The notes under the pieces are model-generated. The model saw only the letters and a program-made list of their open reading frames with translations. It ran no database searches and was not told the DNA's origin. The position numbers were made by a program, and so were the translations under genes. DNA of 45,003 bases from Chitinophaga pinensis. Its GTDB lineage: Bacteria > Bacteroidota > Bacteroidia > Chitinophagales > Chitinophagaceae. The DNA is taken from assembly GCA_945872815.1 (NCBI GenBank), contig CAMCAY010000015.1, forward strand, positions 1 to 45,003, in the 5' to 3' direction. Below, piece after piece: positions 8,425 to 17,070 of the stretch; within the stretch, counting starts at the first letter, position 1; each line of letters opens with the position of its first letter.

Positions 8425-10560
8425 TCAGTGGTTATTTGTTTTTGGATTTGATTTATTGGGCAAATAATTTTTTTTACCTGGCAATAATATTGCCTTTTGC
8501 TTCAATTCGGAGCTGTCTTTTTCAGAGTCTGGATTTTTTGACCTTCCCTCTTTCATTTTACCCCATTCATCTTTGTCTGGCTGATCGTCATCCAAACCTA
8601 CTGTATCTTTTATGGCTTTAATGAATCCTTTCGCTGCCAAATAAACAGAATCTTTCAAATGCCTAATAGAATCTTGCCGCTTGATTTCCTGTAAAATTCT
8701 TGAAGGCATCAGTTTTAAATTGGAAAGTTGTTCTATTTTATCCAATCTTGATTTATCTGTGATAGAATCCTTCAGGTATTTCTCAATCATCAATCCCACT
8801 ATTGGTGCTGCATACGTTCCGCCGAATCGACCACTGTTTTCGACCACACACATGATTGCAATCTTAGGGTTATCTCTAGGCGCAAACCCACAGAAAAAAG
8901 AGTGATTGGGTTGTTTAACTCCTCTGTAATAATTTTCTACAGTTCCAGTTTTACCGCAAATAACAACATCTTTCACTTTTGCACCGGCTCCTGTCCCTCT
9001 GTCTACAACACCTTGCATTCCATCATGTACAGCATAAAAAATACTATCCGGAATTTCCGTTGGACGAATTCTTTTTTTATACTTGGATAATTGTCCAAAT
9101 TTATCACCTCCTTCAATAGAATCAACCACATGGGGTAAGTAATACCAACCCTTATTGGCTATATATGCCATTTCATTGGCTACTTGAAGTGGAGTGACAT
9201 CCACTTCACCCTGTCCTATACTGATTGAACGAAATGTACAAAAATTCCATTTCCCCATTCCATAAACTTTATTGTAATAGTTTGGAGTAGGTATATTTCC
9301 TGCTTTTTCTGAGGGAAGATCAATCCCCAATTTATGACCTAACCCGAACGCATACATGTAGTTATCCCAATTAGTCAGGGCAACTTGCGGAGAAGAGTAC
9401 TTTGGATTATTGATAACTCTTTGCATTACGTTAGCAAAGTAGGTGTTGTCAGAAACAGTGATGGCATTCCTTAAATCAAATACTCCAAAATCAAGACAGC
9501 GCATAGGCTTTCCGCTTCCACATCCGTAAAAAGCACCACTGCATACAAATCTTGTATCTGTTGAAATAACACCTTCATGGAGGCCAATCAAAGCCTGAAG
9601 GGTTTTAAAAGTTGAGCCGGGTGAATACGTTGCGCTAACTGTTCTGTTAAGCAAGGGCAATGCGGGGTTCAAAAAAAGTTCAGAAAAATGTTTTCGCCTT
9701 TCACTTCCTGTAAGATAAGCGGGTTTATAAGATGGGGCGCTCACCATAGCTAGCACTCCTCCTGTTCGAGGATCGATTGCCACAATTGAGCCCAATTTAT
9801 TTTTCATTAATTTTTCACCCAGTTCCTGCAATTCAATGTCAATAGAAGTATAAATATTTTGACCTGCAATTGCAATGGTATCGTACTTTCCTTGTTCGAG
9901 TCTTTCGGTTAGCCTGTTTTTATTGTCTCTCTTCCAGTATTCTATACCTCTTTCTCCCATCAATACTTTTTCATAAGATCTTTCCAATCCTGTCATTCCA
10001 GCATAATCTCCGGCTACATAACCTTCTCCCGGATGCTTTCTTAAAAATGTAGTGTCTACTTCTGCAGTATAACCCAACACATTGGCTGCTGCTTCATAGG
10101 GATAGGATCTTATAGACCTTTCCTGCAAATAAAAAGCAGGAGAAAATTTGTATAAAGATTCGCTGATTACCGCCATTTTTTCTTCCGACAATAATGGTTC
10201 AAACACTGAGGGCCTTGATCTGCCATTTTTGATTATCAATTCTACAATTCTTTTTTTAAATTGAGCAGTATCAATATTCATTATTTTGCAGAATAATGCA
10301 GTATCAATACCTTTCAACTTATTGGGTGTTACCATCAAATCCGAAATGTTGGTATTTTGAAGAATGGCATTCTTTTTCCTATCAAAAATGATTCCTCTGT
10401 CTGGATACACCACTTTTCTGAAAATTCCTTGGTCTTCCGCGAGTACTTTATATTTACTTGTAATAACTTGCAACATGAACAACCTGAAAATGATAACAAC
10501 AAAAAGTCCAATAAATACAAGCTTTATCACATTTTTTCTTGATTCATTGTATACAGACAC
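8425..10560 (-). CDS. mrdA: Penicillin-binding protein 2 (class B transpeptidase)
   Basis: Crosslinks peptidoglycan during elongation as partner of RodA. 711 residues, one N-terminal membrane anchor (about 13-30), a dimerisation/pedestal domain (about 45-240) and a transpeptidase domain (about 250-600). The active-site motifs are all present: SxxK at Ser316-Lys319 (SPGSTFKT), SDN at 370-372 and KTG at 537-539. Three Cys at 340, 347 and 355 lie between the first two motifs, and some PBP2 proteins bind metal in that region. The start is a GTG (10558-10560), giving MSVYNESR. The tail after about residue 600 is a charged, Lys/Asp/Ser-rich extension of roughly 110 residues that the catalytic domain does not need and that ends in a Pro/Asn/Lys-rich stretch. 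The operon order mreB-mreC-mreD-mrdA-rodA is classic. Confidence 0.95.
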   Translation of the reverse strand: MSVYNESRKNVIKLVFIGLFVVIIFRLFMLQVITSKYKVLAEDQGIFRKVVYPDRGIIFDRKKNAILQNTNISDLMVTPNKLKGIDTALFCKIMNIDTAQFKKRIVELIIKNGRSRPSVFEPLLSEEKMAVISESLYKFSPAFYLQERSIRSYPYEAAANVLGYTAEVDTTFLRKHPGEGYVAGDYAGMTGLERSYEKVLMGERGIEYWKRDNKNRLTERLEQGKYDTIAIAGQNIYTSIDIELQELGEKLMKNKLGSIVAIDPRTGGVLAMVSAPSYKPAYLTGSERRKHFSELFLNPALPLLNRTVSATYSPGSTFKTLQALIGLHEGVISTDTRFVCSGAFYGCGSGKPMRCLDFGVFDLRNAITVSDNTYFANVMQRVINNPKYSSPQVALTNWDNYMYAFGLGHKLGIDLPSEKAGNIPTPNYYNKVYGMGKWNFCTFRSISIGQGEVDVTPLQVANEMAYIANKGWYYLPHVVDSIEGGDKFGQLSKYKKRIRPTEIPDSIFYAVHDGMQGVVDRGTGAGAKVKDVVICGKTGTVENYYRGVKQPNHSFFCGFAPRDNPKIAIMCVVENSGRFGGTYAAPIVGLMIEKYLKDSITDKSRLDKIEQLSNLKLMPSRILQEIKRQDSIRHLKDSVYLAAKGFIKAIKDTVGLDDDQPDKDEWGKMKEGRSKNPDSEKDSSELKQKAILLPGKKNYLPNKSNPKTNNH

Positions 10561-10643
10561 TTTCTTACAGTTTAGCTATTAGGGATGACACATTTATTGG
10601 CTCTTATATTTTTCTCAACATTTAAATTAGTTCAATTCAGAAA

Positions 10644-11177
10644 CTAAATAGTGTTTGTTCTGAATTTTTGCTTTCTGTAAAATATCATTTCGATAATCAA
10701 CAGAAGCAGCAAACTTATCAAAGTAGACAATATCGTTTTCATGAAAAAATAATATAGGTCGGCAAATTGCCATGCTTCCAATAAAAAAAGCCAAGTGTTA
10801 TGAAGCAGCATTAAAAAACCTGCATAAATAAAATAAGGGATAAATCCTCCGAAACTTTTTACGGAGGGTTCGTCATAGTTTGTTTCTGCACCTTCCTGAG
10901 GAATCATTAAATTGATTACAAAAGGTCTAATATAAGCGATTAATACGCATGCGGCAGCATGAAAACCGGGATTATGCCTAAAGCTATCCAATGTAGCTCC
11001 TAGTATAAAAGAAACAATCATCAATACACTTCTATTTATATTGAAAGGCAACCATAATATGAACACAAAATAAACATAAGGCGTAATCAATTGATGAAGA
11101 AGAATCTTATCAAGAACAAATACCTGCAACAAGATTATTATTGCGAATCGAAAAATATTTTTTATAAGACTATTCAT
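10644..11177 (-). CDS. mreD: Rod shape-determining protein MreD
   Basis: A small inner-membrane protein of the elongasome. 177 residues with five or so hydrophobic helices and little else, which is typical. Seen: repeated membrane segments (IIILLQVFVLDKILL, YVYFVFILWLPF, VLMIVSFILGATLDSF and a C-terminal STLISLLLLLIIEMIFY), and the short G-A-T-L-D-S-F-R turn common in MreD. The call rests on hydrophobic pattern, size and its place between mreC (13 bases upstream) and mrdA (83 bases downstream); MreD is poorly conserved by sequence. ATG start at 11175-11177. Confidence 0.88.
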   Translation of the reverse strand: MNSLIKNIFRFAIIILLQVFVLDKILLHQLITPYVYFVFILWLPFNINRSVLMIVSFILGATLDSFRHNPGFHAAACVLIAYIRPFVINLMIPQEGAETNYDEPSVKSFGGFIPYFIYAGFLMLLHNTWLFLLEAWQFADLYYFFMKTILSTLISLLLLLIIEMIFYRKQKFRTNTI

Positions 11178-11190
11178 TTTAATGTTCAGT

Positions 11191-12045
11191 TCAAGGTTGC
11201 TTTTTTATTTTATCCAATGCATCTTTTACTCCATCCTGATCAGCATTCTGAATAACGTACACATATTGAATGTTGTGAAAATTTGCAGCACTTCGAAATT
11301 TTATTTTATAAAAATTACTGCTACTCTCTTTGTATAGTGCTTCTACAAAACCTATATACATTCCTTTGGGTAAAGCTGTACTGAATCCGCTACTGATGAT
11401 AGTGTCTCCTTTCAGCACTTTCGCACTTTTAGAAATATTGCTAATAGAAATATAATTTGGATCAACGCCATTCCAGCTTAAGATTCCTGTTTCACCACCT
11501 TTTTGTAATTTTCCGCTGATATGACTATCCTTGTGAAGCAAACTCATTACAACTGCATATTCTTCGGTTACTTCGGTTACTATACCTACAACTGCACTAT
11601 TGGGGTCTATGACTCCCATACCTTCTTTTACCCCATGGTTTTTTCCTTTATCAAGAACAATATAATTGCTTTGGTTTGTGACGGAATTTGATACCACTTT
11701 TGCACCCAGGTAGGAATATTTTCTATACTTTACGAATGAATCAACTTTCATCGAATCAATATAGGTTCGGGGTAAACTGTCGGGAAGAGAAAAGTCTGCT
11801 TTTAGTTTGTTGTAAAGAGACTCATTTGCTTTTAATAGTGAGTCGTTGGTTTTTTTCAGGTAAAAGTACTGTTGGATACCGGCGTATTTAGTATTGATGC
11901 CACCGGAAAGATTGTTAGCTGTGTTAGTGAATACAGCGCGATGATATTCGTTATAGGTAACAATCAAATAAACAGAAAAAATCTGTAAAGAAAGAAACAG
12001 CAATAAATTAAAATGCCTGCGAATAAAAAGAAAAATGTTTCTCAA
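11191..12045 (-). CDS. mreC: Rod shape-determining protein MreC
   Basis: A bitopic inner-membrane protein linking the MreB filament to the periplasmic wall synthases. 284 residues: one membrane helix (about 13-29), a short coiled coil (about 55-85, KKTNDSLLKANESLYNKL) and a periplasmic beta-barrel domain from about 110, with VLDKGKNHGVKEGMGVIDPN and the GxVxEV turn typical of MreC. The start codon is TTG (12043-12045); the encoded MRNIFLFIRRHFNLLLF is just what Bacteroidota MreC proteins begin with and no nearby ATG competes, so I accept it. It lies 65 bases after mreB. Confidence 0.95.
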   Translation of the reverse strand: MRNIFLFIRRHFNLLLFLSLQIFSVYLIVTYNEYHRAVFTNTANNLSGGINTKYAGIQQYFYLKKTNDSLLKANESLYNKLKADFSLPDSLPRTYIDSMKVDSFVKYRKYSYLGAKVVSNSVTNQSNYIVLDKGKNHGVKEGMGVIDPNSAVVGIVTEVTEEYAVVMSLLHKDSHISGKLQKGGETGILSWNGVDPNYISISNISKSAKVLKGDTIISSGFSTALPKGMYIGFVEALYKESSSNFYKIKFRSAANFHNIQYVYVIQNADQDGVKDALDKIKKQP

Positions 12046-12110
12046 CTGCTTCCGAAATTTTTGTTACACTAACACATTGAAGTGAAGTGAACATTAATAA
12101 ATACAAGGGG

Positions 12111-13136
12111 TTATCTCATCACAAACGGAAATCTGTCGTAGTTTTTTAAGGCAATTCCTGTTCCTCTTACAACGCTCTTTAGGGGATCATCAGCAATATG
12201 CACGGGTAATTTTATTTTGTTTGCAAGTCTTTTATCCAATCCTCTTAATAACGATCCGCCTCCGGTAATGTACAAACCGCGACGATAAATATCAGCAGCT
12301 AATTCCGGCGGAGTAGTTTCAAGCGCTTTTAAAATCGCTTCTTCGATTTTAAATATGCTTTTATCAAGTGCTTCTGCCACTTCCTGATAACTAACCATAA
12401 CTTGTTTTGGAATTCCGGTAACCAAATCGCGACCATTAACAGGGATATCATCCGGTGGATTATCCAAATCTTTCATAGCTGCGCCGATTTGAATTTTAAT
12501 TTGTTCTGCGGTTCTTTCACCAATCAATAAACTATGATAACGGCGAAGCGCTTCCATAATATCGGCCGTAAATTCATCACCTGCGATACGAATGCTTTGA
12601 TCGCACACAATACCTGCAAGAGCAATTACTGTAATTCCTGTGGTACCACCACCAATATCAATAATCATGTTTCCTACAGGCTCCTCTACATCAATACCAA
12701 TACCCAATGCTGCTGCCATCGGTTCATGAATCAAATAAACTTCTTTGGCTCCTGCTTGTTCTGCACTGTCTCTTACAGCTCTTTTCTCTACTTCGGTGAT
12801 ACTGCTTGGAATGCATATCATCATCCTCCAACTCGGAGCAAATAAAGGTTTTTTAGGGTACACTAATTTAATCAATTCTCTGATCATCAATTCAGCCGCA
12901 TTGAAATCTGCAATTACTCCATCTCTTAAAGGCCTTACAGTGCGAATACTCTCATGCGTTTTTTCATGCATCATCAAAGCCTTCTTTCCAACAGCCAATA
13001 ATATTTTAGGATTGTTTCTGTCAAGCGCCACAATGGAAGGTTCATTAACCACCACTTCATCATTATGAATTATCAGTGTATTTGCAGTACCTAAGTCAAT
13101 GGCAATTTCCTGTGTAAAAAAATTAAAAATACCCAT
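12111..13136 (-). CDS. mreB: Rod shape-determining protein MreB
   Basis: Actin-like filament protein under the inner membrane that positions the elongation machinery. 341 residues from ATG 13134-13136, which gives MGIFNFFTQEIAIDLGTANT, the family N-terminus; a longer reading from 13175 would add 13 unlikely residues. Seen: phosphate-1 motif IDLGTANTLI, phosphate-2 DIGGGTTGITV, the adenosine motif ITGGGSLLRGLDKR, and the conserved EPMAAALGIG. It is the first gene of mreB-mreC-mreD-mrdA-rodA. A promoter with both elements lies upstream at 13173-13203. Nothing looks broken. Confidence 0.98.
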   Translation of the reverse strand: MGIFNFFTQEIAIDLGTANTLIIHNDEVVVNEPSIVALDRNNPKILLAVGKKALMMHEKTHESIRTVRPLRDGVIADFNAAELMIRELIKLVYPKKPLFAPSWRMMICIPSSITEVEKRAVRDSAEQAGAKEVYLIHEPMAAALGIGIDVEEPVGNMIIDIGGGTTGITVIALAGIVCDQSIRIAGDEFTADIMEALRRYHSLLIGERTAEQIKIQIGAAMKDLDNPPDDIPVNGRDLVTGIPKQVMVSYQEVAEALDKSIFKIEEAILKALETTPPELAADIYRRGLYITGGGSLLRGLDKRLANKIKLPVHIADDPLKSVVRGTGIALKNYDRFPFVMR

Positions 13137-13172
13137 GTTTAATGTAATAAGGCTTCTATGATGGAATAAAAA

Positions 13173-13203
13173 CAAAGTTGATATATTTTATTGGAATTAA
13201 CAA
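13173..13203 (-). promoter_or_regulatory. Probable promoter of the mreBCD-mrdA-rodA operon
   Basis: On the minus strand, TTG (13203-13201), a 20-base spacer, then CAACTTTG (13180-13173). This is the Bacteroidota -33/-7 pattern with one mismatch in the -7 box (C for T). The expected transcript start is near 13167, giving a leader of about 30 bases before mreB. The rest of the 285-base gap up to 13421 holds nothing else I can name; it must also contain the promoter of the divergent peptide transporter, for which I see only imperfect boxes. Confidence 0.55.
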
Positions 13204-13421
13204 CGGTGTTATGTTTATTTTAAAAACTATTTTCCAAATGAGCTACATGATTTTTTAGTTCATTATCGCAACCATGCTAATTAATTTAGCAGAATGATTG
13301 ATTGAGATTGAATGCATGCTTAGATTAAATAACTTCAAATTGATGTATGTTAAATAAAATCAGTATTTTGGGTGAAAATAATTTTTATTCAACCTATTAA
13401 AAGCAACTAAACTTCAAGATT

Positions 13422-15326
13422 ATGGCAGAAGTAAATTCAAACAGCAAACATCCCTCCGGATTATATGTTCTCTTTCTTACTGAAATGTGGGAGAGATTCA
13501 GTTATTATGGCATGAGGGCTCTTTTTGTTTTGTTTATGACAAAAGCGCTTTTGTTTGACAAAGCACTTGGATCTCAGATATATGGCAGTTATACTGGGCT
13601 GGTTTATTTAACTCCTTTACTTGGCGGTTATATGGCAGACAGATACTGGGGTAACAGAAAGTCAATTATTGTTGGAGGGGTTTTGATGGCTATTGGTCAG
13701 CTATTGATGTTTTTTGCGGGCTCGTTTTATCAACAACCTGAATTAGCCACACCGCTTATGTTTACAGGTTTGGGCTTTCTGATTTTTGGAAATGGTTTTT
13801 TCAAGCCGAACATTTCAACCATGGTTGGCCAGCTTTATCCTGTTGGAGATAAGAGAGTTGATTCTGCATTCACGATATTTTACATGGGAATCAATTTGGG
13901 CGCATTTATTGCACCATTGGTTTGCGGTTATTTAGGAGATACAGGCAACGCCGCAGATTACAGATGGGGATTTTTAGCCGCGTGTGTTGGAATGTGTTTA
14001 AGCCTCGTTTTCTTTATAGCATTGAAAAATAAATATATTGTAACCCCTGAAGGAGAACAAATTGGAGAGAAGCCCAATTCTGCGCGCGAAGTAAATACTA
14101 CAGGTGAAAAAACGCCTGTCAACTATAAAGCAATTCTTATTTGGGGTGGTATTTTTATCTCTTTGCTTTTTATCTTTTTGAATAAATTCGAAATGGATTG
14201 GGTTGGATCATTTATCTTCTCTTTAACCATTGCCGCACCCGGTTATATTATCACAGATCCTACGTTAACTAAAATTGAACGTGAGCGAATTTGGGTAATA
14301 TATATTGCTGCATTCTTTGTAATTTTCTTCTGGGCTGCATTTGAGCAAGCAGGAGCATCTCTTACTTATTTTGCGGAAGAACAAACCAACAGGGTGTTGT
14401 TTGGGAAGACAATCCCTACCTCTTATTTCCAAGCCATCAATGCAGTTGCTATTGTAATTTTCGCACCGTTGTTTGTTTGGATTTGGGGGGGACTAGGTAA
14501 AAGAAATTTAGAACCCGCATCTCCCTTCAAACAAGCATTGGGTTTATTTTTGCTTGCTATAGGATATTTGGTAATTGCTTTTGGAGTAAAAGGAATAGAT
14601 CCAAGTACAAAAGTCAGCATGGTTTGGTTAGTAAGTTTGTATACCATACATACCTTTGGTGAGTTGTGTCTTTCTCCAATCGGATTATCAATGGTTAATA
14701 AATTGGCTCCTGTGAAATTAGCTTCCTTGTTGATGGGGGTATGGTTTTTATCAACAGCTGCAGCAAATAAATTCGCAGGAACTCTCAGCGCTCTTTATCC
14801 TGAAGAAGTGAAAACAGAAAAAGTGTTTTCATCCAATGCAAGTTCATCAGCTATGGTTTCTTTAAACGCTGCTTCAATTGACGAAGAAAAGTTAAACATT
14901 GACCCTAAAGGAAATCAACCTTTAAAATTGGCAACAGCCACTACGGTTAAAGCTTCTGATGGTAAGACAGATAGCTTAACGGAGCTAACTATTGATTCAG
15001 TAAAAACAGTAAACGTTTCTAATTATTATATCAAAGTAATAAAATCCAATAACTCTAATTGCAATCGTGCATTAATGTTAAATGACACATTGTTGATTAC
15101 CCGTGATTCGGTTGATGTAGTAAAAACGATTGATGGAAAAAAACTTTCGGTAAAAGAAGAACGCGTTCAAACCTGGAATTTAAAGCCTGAAAAACCAACC
15201 TTCTTTGTAAAGATTGAAAATCTTTATGACTTCTTCATGCTTTTCGTATTTATGGCAGGAGCAGCTTCGATCGTGTTGTTTATGTTGAGCAGTAAGTTGT
15301 TGAAAATGATGAATGGTGTGAGATAA
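13422..15326 (+). CDS. POT/PTR2-family proton-coupled peptide transporter
   Basis: A major-facilitator-type importer of di- and tripeptides driven by protons. 634 residues, longer than the usual roughly 500. The signature E-x-x-E-R-F-x-Y-Y is at Glu21-Tyr29 (EMWERFSYYG), the PTR2 signature GNGFFKPNISTMVGQLYP at about 123-140, and FGELCLSPIGLSMVNKLAP at about 412-430. About 12-14 membrane helices can be drawn. Between the last two helices, residues 460-597 form a large hydrophilic insert rich in Ser, Thr, Lys and Val, which on topology should face the periplasm. The gene stands alone, divergent from the mre operon, and ends at a strong terminator. Confidence 0.93.
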   Translation: MAEVNSNSKHPSGLYVLFLTEMWERFSYYGMRALFVLFMTKALLFDKALGSQIYGSYTGLVYLTPLLGGYMADRYWGNRKSIIVGGVLMAIGQLLMFFAGSFYQQPELATPLMFTGLGFLIFGNGFFKPNISTMVGQLYPVGDKRVDSAFTIFYMGINLGAFIAPLVCGYLGDTGNAADYRWGFLAACVGMCLSLVFFIALKNKYIVTPEGEQIGEKPNSAREVNTTGEKTPVNYKAILIWGGIFISLLFIFLNKFEMDWVGSFIFSLTIAAPGYIITDPTLTKIERERIWVIYIAAFFVIFFWAAFEQAGASLTYFAEEQTNRVLFGKTIPTSYFQAINAVAIVIFAPLFVWIWGGLGKRNLEPASPFKQALGLFLLAIGYLVIAFGVKGIDPSTKVSMVWLVSLYTIHTFGELCLSPIGLSMVNKLAPVKLASLLMGVWFLSTAAANKFAGTLSALYPEEVKTEKVFSSNASSSAMVSLNAASIDEEKLNIDPKGNQPLKLATATTVKASDGKTDSLTELTIDSVKTVNVSNYYIKVIKSNNSNCNRALMLNDTLLITRDSVDVVKTIDGKKLSVKEERVQTWNLKPEKPTFFVKIENLYDFFMLFVFMAGAASIVLFMLSSKLLKMMNGVR

Positions 15327-15345
15327 AAATATCAATTCAATTAGT

Positions 15346-15380
15346 ATAAAAAAGCGACACAGTTTTGTGTCGCTTTTTTA
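15346..15380 (+). terminator. Rho-independent terminator, works on both strands
   Basis: Perfect 11-base stem AAAGCGACACA (15351-15361) with a four-base loop GTTT and TGTGTCGCTTT (15366-15376), flanked by A and T runs. It ends the transporter transcript on the plus strand and, by symmetry, the serS-cytochrome transcript coming from the minus strand. Confidence 0.9.
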
Positions 15381-15409
15381 ATGGATACTCTTATAATTGT
15401 ATTTATTCG

Positions 15410-15715
15410 TTATCTTTTTGCCAGACTAAAAACATACGCTGTAACGTTGTTTTTTTGAGCATCATCCAGGTGTGCCTTTTTCGCCATACTTCTCATAATA
15501 GGCCCCCATTCTTTTTGAGAAAATTCTGCAGGATCTTTTAATTCATGGCATTTACCGCAATTGGATTTGTATGTTTTTTCTCCTTCAGTTATTGATGCCG
15601 TAGATAGTAAGGTAGCGTCCATCGGCTTGTTTGTAGTAATTGTTTTATGTGAACAGGCATTAAAAAAAATACCTGAAGCAATTAATAGACTAAACGCCAT
15701 TTTCTTTTTATTCAT
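15410..15715 (-). CDS. Small c-type cytochrome lipoprotein
   Basis: A 101-residue exported protein with one heme site. The N-terminus (basic MNKKK, then a hydrophobic run) ends in FFNAC, where Cys21 looks like a lipidation site, although the lipobox is weak. The heme-binding CxxCH is Cys53-Gly-Lys-Cys56-His57, and Met residues in PIMRSMAKKAH are candidates for the distal heme ligand. The size fits a class I mono-heme cytochrome domain. Its redox partner is not in the window. It lies seven bases after serS on the same strand, so it is probably co-transcribed with a gene of unrelated function. Location is inferred as periplasmic, membrane-anchored. Confidence 0.83.
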   Translation of the reverse strand: MNKKKMAFSLLIASGIFFNACSHKTITTNKPMDATLLSTASITEGEKTYKSNCGKCHELKDPAEFSQKEWGPIMRSMAKKAHLDDAQKNNVTAYVFSLAKR

Positions 15716-15721
15716 ATTTTT

Positions 15722-16993
15722 CTATTTTATAGTAGTATCGCCAAAATATTGATGCAATGCTTTTGGTAATCGAATGCCATCCTCAGACTGGTTGTTTTCC
15801 AATAAGGCTGCAACAATTCTTGGTAAAGCTAACGAAGAACCATTTAAAGAATGAAGTAATTGTGTCTTACCTGTTTCATCCTTGTATCTGATTTTCATTC
15901 TGTTTGTCTGGAAAGTTTCAAAATTGCTGACAGAACTAACTTCCAGCCATTTTTGCTGTGCGGCACTGTATACTTCAAAGTCATAAGTAAGCGCAGAAGT
16001 GAATCCCATATCACCACCACATAAACGAAGAATACGATAAGGAAGCTCTAATAAATTCAATAACTTTTCAACGTGGGCAACCATATCATCCAATACTTTA
16101 TAACTATCCTGAGGATATACCATTTGAATGATTTCCACTTTATCAAACTGATGAACCCTGTTTAATCCTCTTACATCACTTCCGAAACTGCCAGCTTCTC
16201 TTCTGAAACAAGGAGTATAGGCAGTCATTTTTACGGGAATATCCGCATCTTTTAATATTTCATTACTGTACACATTTGTAACAGGAACTTCTGCCGTTGG
16301 TATAAGGTATAAGCCATCTGCAGTTATATGATACATTTGTCCTTCTTTGTCGGGCAGCTGACCTGTGCCGTAAGCGGTAGCTTCATTAACCATAAGTGGT
16401 GGCATATATTCGGTGTAACCGGCTGCAGTATTATAATCTAAAAAAAATTGAATTAGGGATCTTTGCAATTTTGCTCCTTTTCCTTTGTATAAAGGGAATC
16501 CGCTGCCTGCAAGCTTTGCACCAGTTTCGAAATCAATTAAATCAAATTCTTTTATCAAATCCCAATGAGGTTTTGCATCTGCGTATAGTGAGGGTTTTGT
16601 CCCTCCTTCCCTTACCACTTCATTGTCTTCAGCTGAAACGCCTTTTGGAACAGATGTGTGCGGCAAATTTGGAAGCAATAAAATATTTTTATTGAATTCG
16701 GCCTCAAGTATCTGTAACTTTTCCGCTTTTTCCGACATTTCTGTTTTAAGCGAAGCTACTTCCTGCTTTTTTGATTCAGCGGCTGCTTTATCTCCTTTAG
16801 CCATCAAAGCGCCAATTTCTTTTGAAGCATTGTTTACAGAGGCCTGCATTGATTCAGTTGCAGTTTTTAACTTTCTCAATTCCTCATCTAATTCCAGTAT
16901 CTGGTCAACGATTTCGATATTTTTATAATTACGAACAGCCAATCTTTCTTTGACTACTTGTGGGTATTGTCTGATAAAATTAACTTGCAGCAT
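15722..16993 (-). CDS. serS: Seryl-tRNA synthetase
   Basis: Class II synthetase that charges tRNA-Ser (and tRNA-Sec where present). 423 residues, the usual length. The N-terminal long antiparallel coiled coil (about 28-100) that grips the tRNA variable arm is evident from its charged heptads. Motif 2 is FRREAGSFGSDVRGLNRVHQ, and motif 3 is NGSSLALPRIVAALLENNQ near the C-terminus. ATG start at 16991-16993. A -7 box lies upstream at 17038-17031. It is followed closely by the cytochrome gene. Confidence 0.98.
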   Translation of the reverse strand: MLQVNFIRQYPQVVKERLAVRNYKNIEIVDQILELDEELRKLKTATESMQASVNNASKEIGALMAKGDKAAAESKKQEVASLKTEMSEKAEKLQILEAEFNKNILLLPNLPHTSVPKGVSAEDNEVVREGGTKPSLYADAKPHWDLIKEFDLIDFETGAKLAGSGFPLYKGKGAKLQRSLIQFFLDYNTAAGYTEYMPPLMVNEATAYGTGQLPDKEGQMYHITADGLYLIPTAEVPVTNVYSNEILKDADIPVKMTAYTPCFRREAGSFGSDVRGLNRVHQFDKVEIIQMVYPQDSYKVLDDMVAHVEKLLNLLELPYRILRLCGGDMGFTSALTYDFEVYSAAQQKWLEVSSVSNFETFQTNRMKIRYKDETGKTQLLHSLNGSSLALPRIVAALLENNQSEDGIRLPKALHQYFGDTTIK

Positions 16994-17030
16994 TTGGTTT
17001 TATTAATTATTTAAATAATCATTATTCCTG

Positions 17031-17038
17031 CAAAGATA
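17031..17038 (-). promoter_or_regulatory. Candidate -7 element of serS (TATCTTTG)
   Basis: The minus strand reads TATCTTTG, a perfect TAnnTTTG, 37 bases before the serS start. No TTG sits at the expected upstream distance. Position and exact match support a promoter, but only in part. Confidence 0.4.
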
Positions 17039-17070
17039 AACGGGATTTGGATATTACTTACATTTGCCAA

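Noticed and set aside
12534-13068. Two overlapping plus-strand open frames within mreB
   Set aside because: Antisense to mreB, which is one of the most conserved genes here; their products show no domain.
13137-13421. Possible small gene or RNA in the longest gap
   Set aside because: I found only the mreB promoter and AT-rich sequence; no coding frame with a start and no strong hairpin.
16396-16928. Two plus-strand open frames within serS
   Set aside because: Antisense to serS and without recognisable features; serS is complete.
17047-17070. Upstream TTG start for the 116-residue unknown protein and a TACATTTG at 17059-17066
   Set aside because: The extra residues do not fit the family start. 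The box ends only five bases before ATG 17071, so a transcript from it would be leaderless; I leave it as a likely coincidence.
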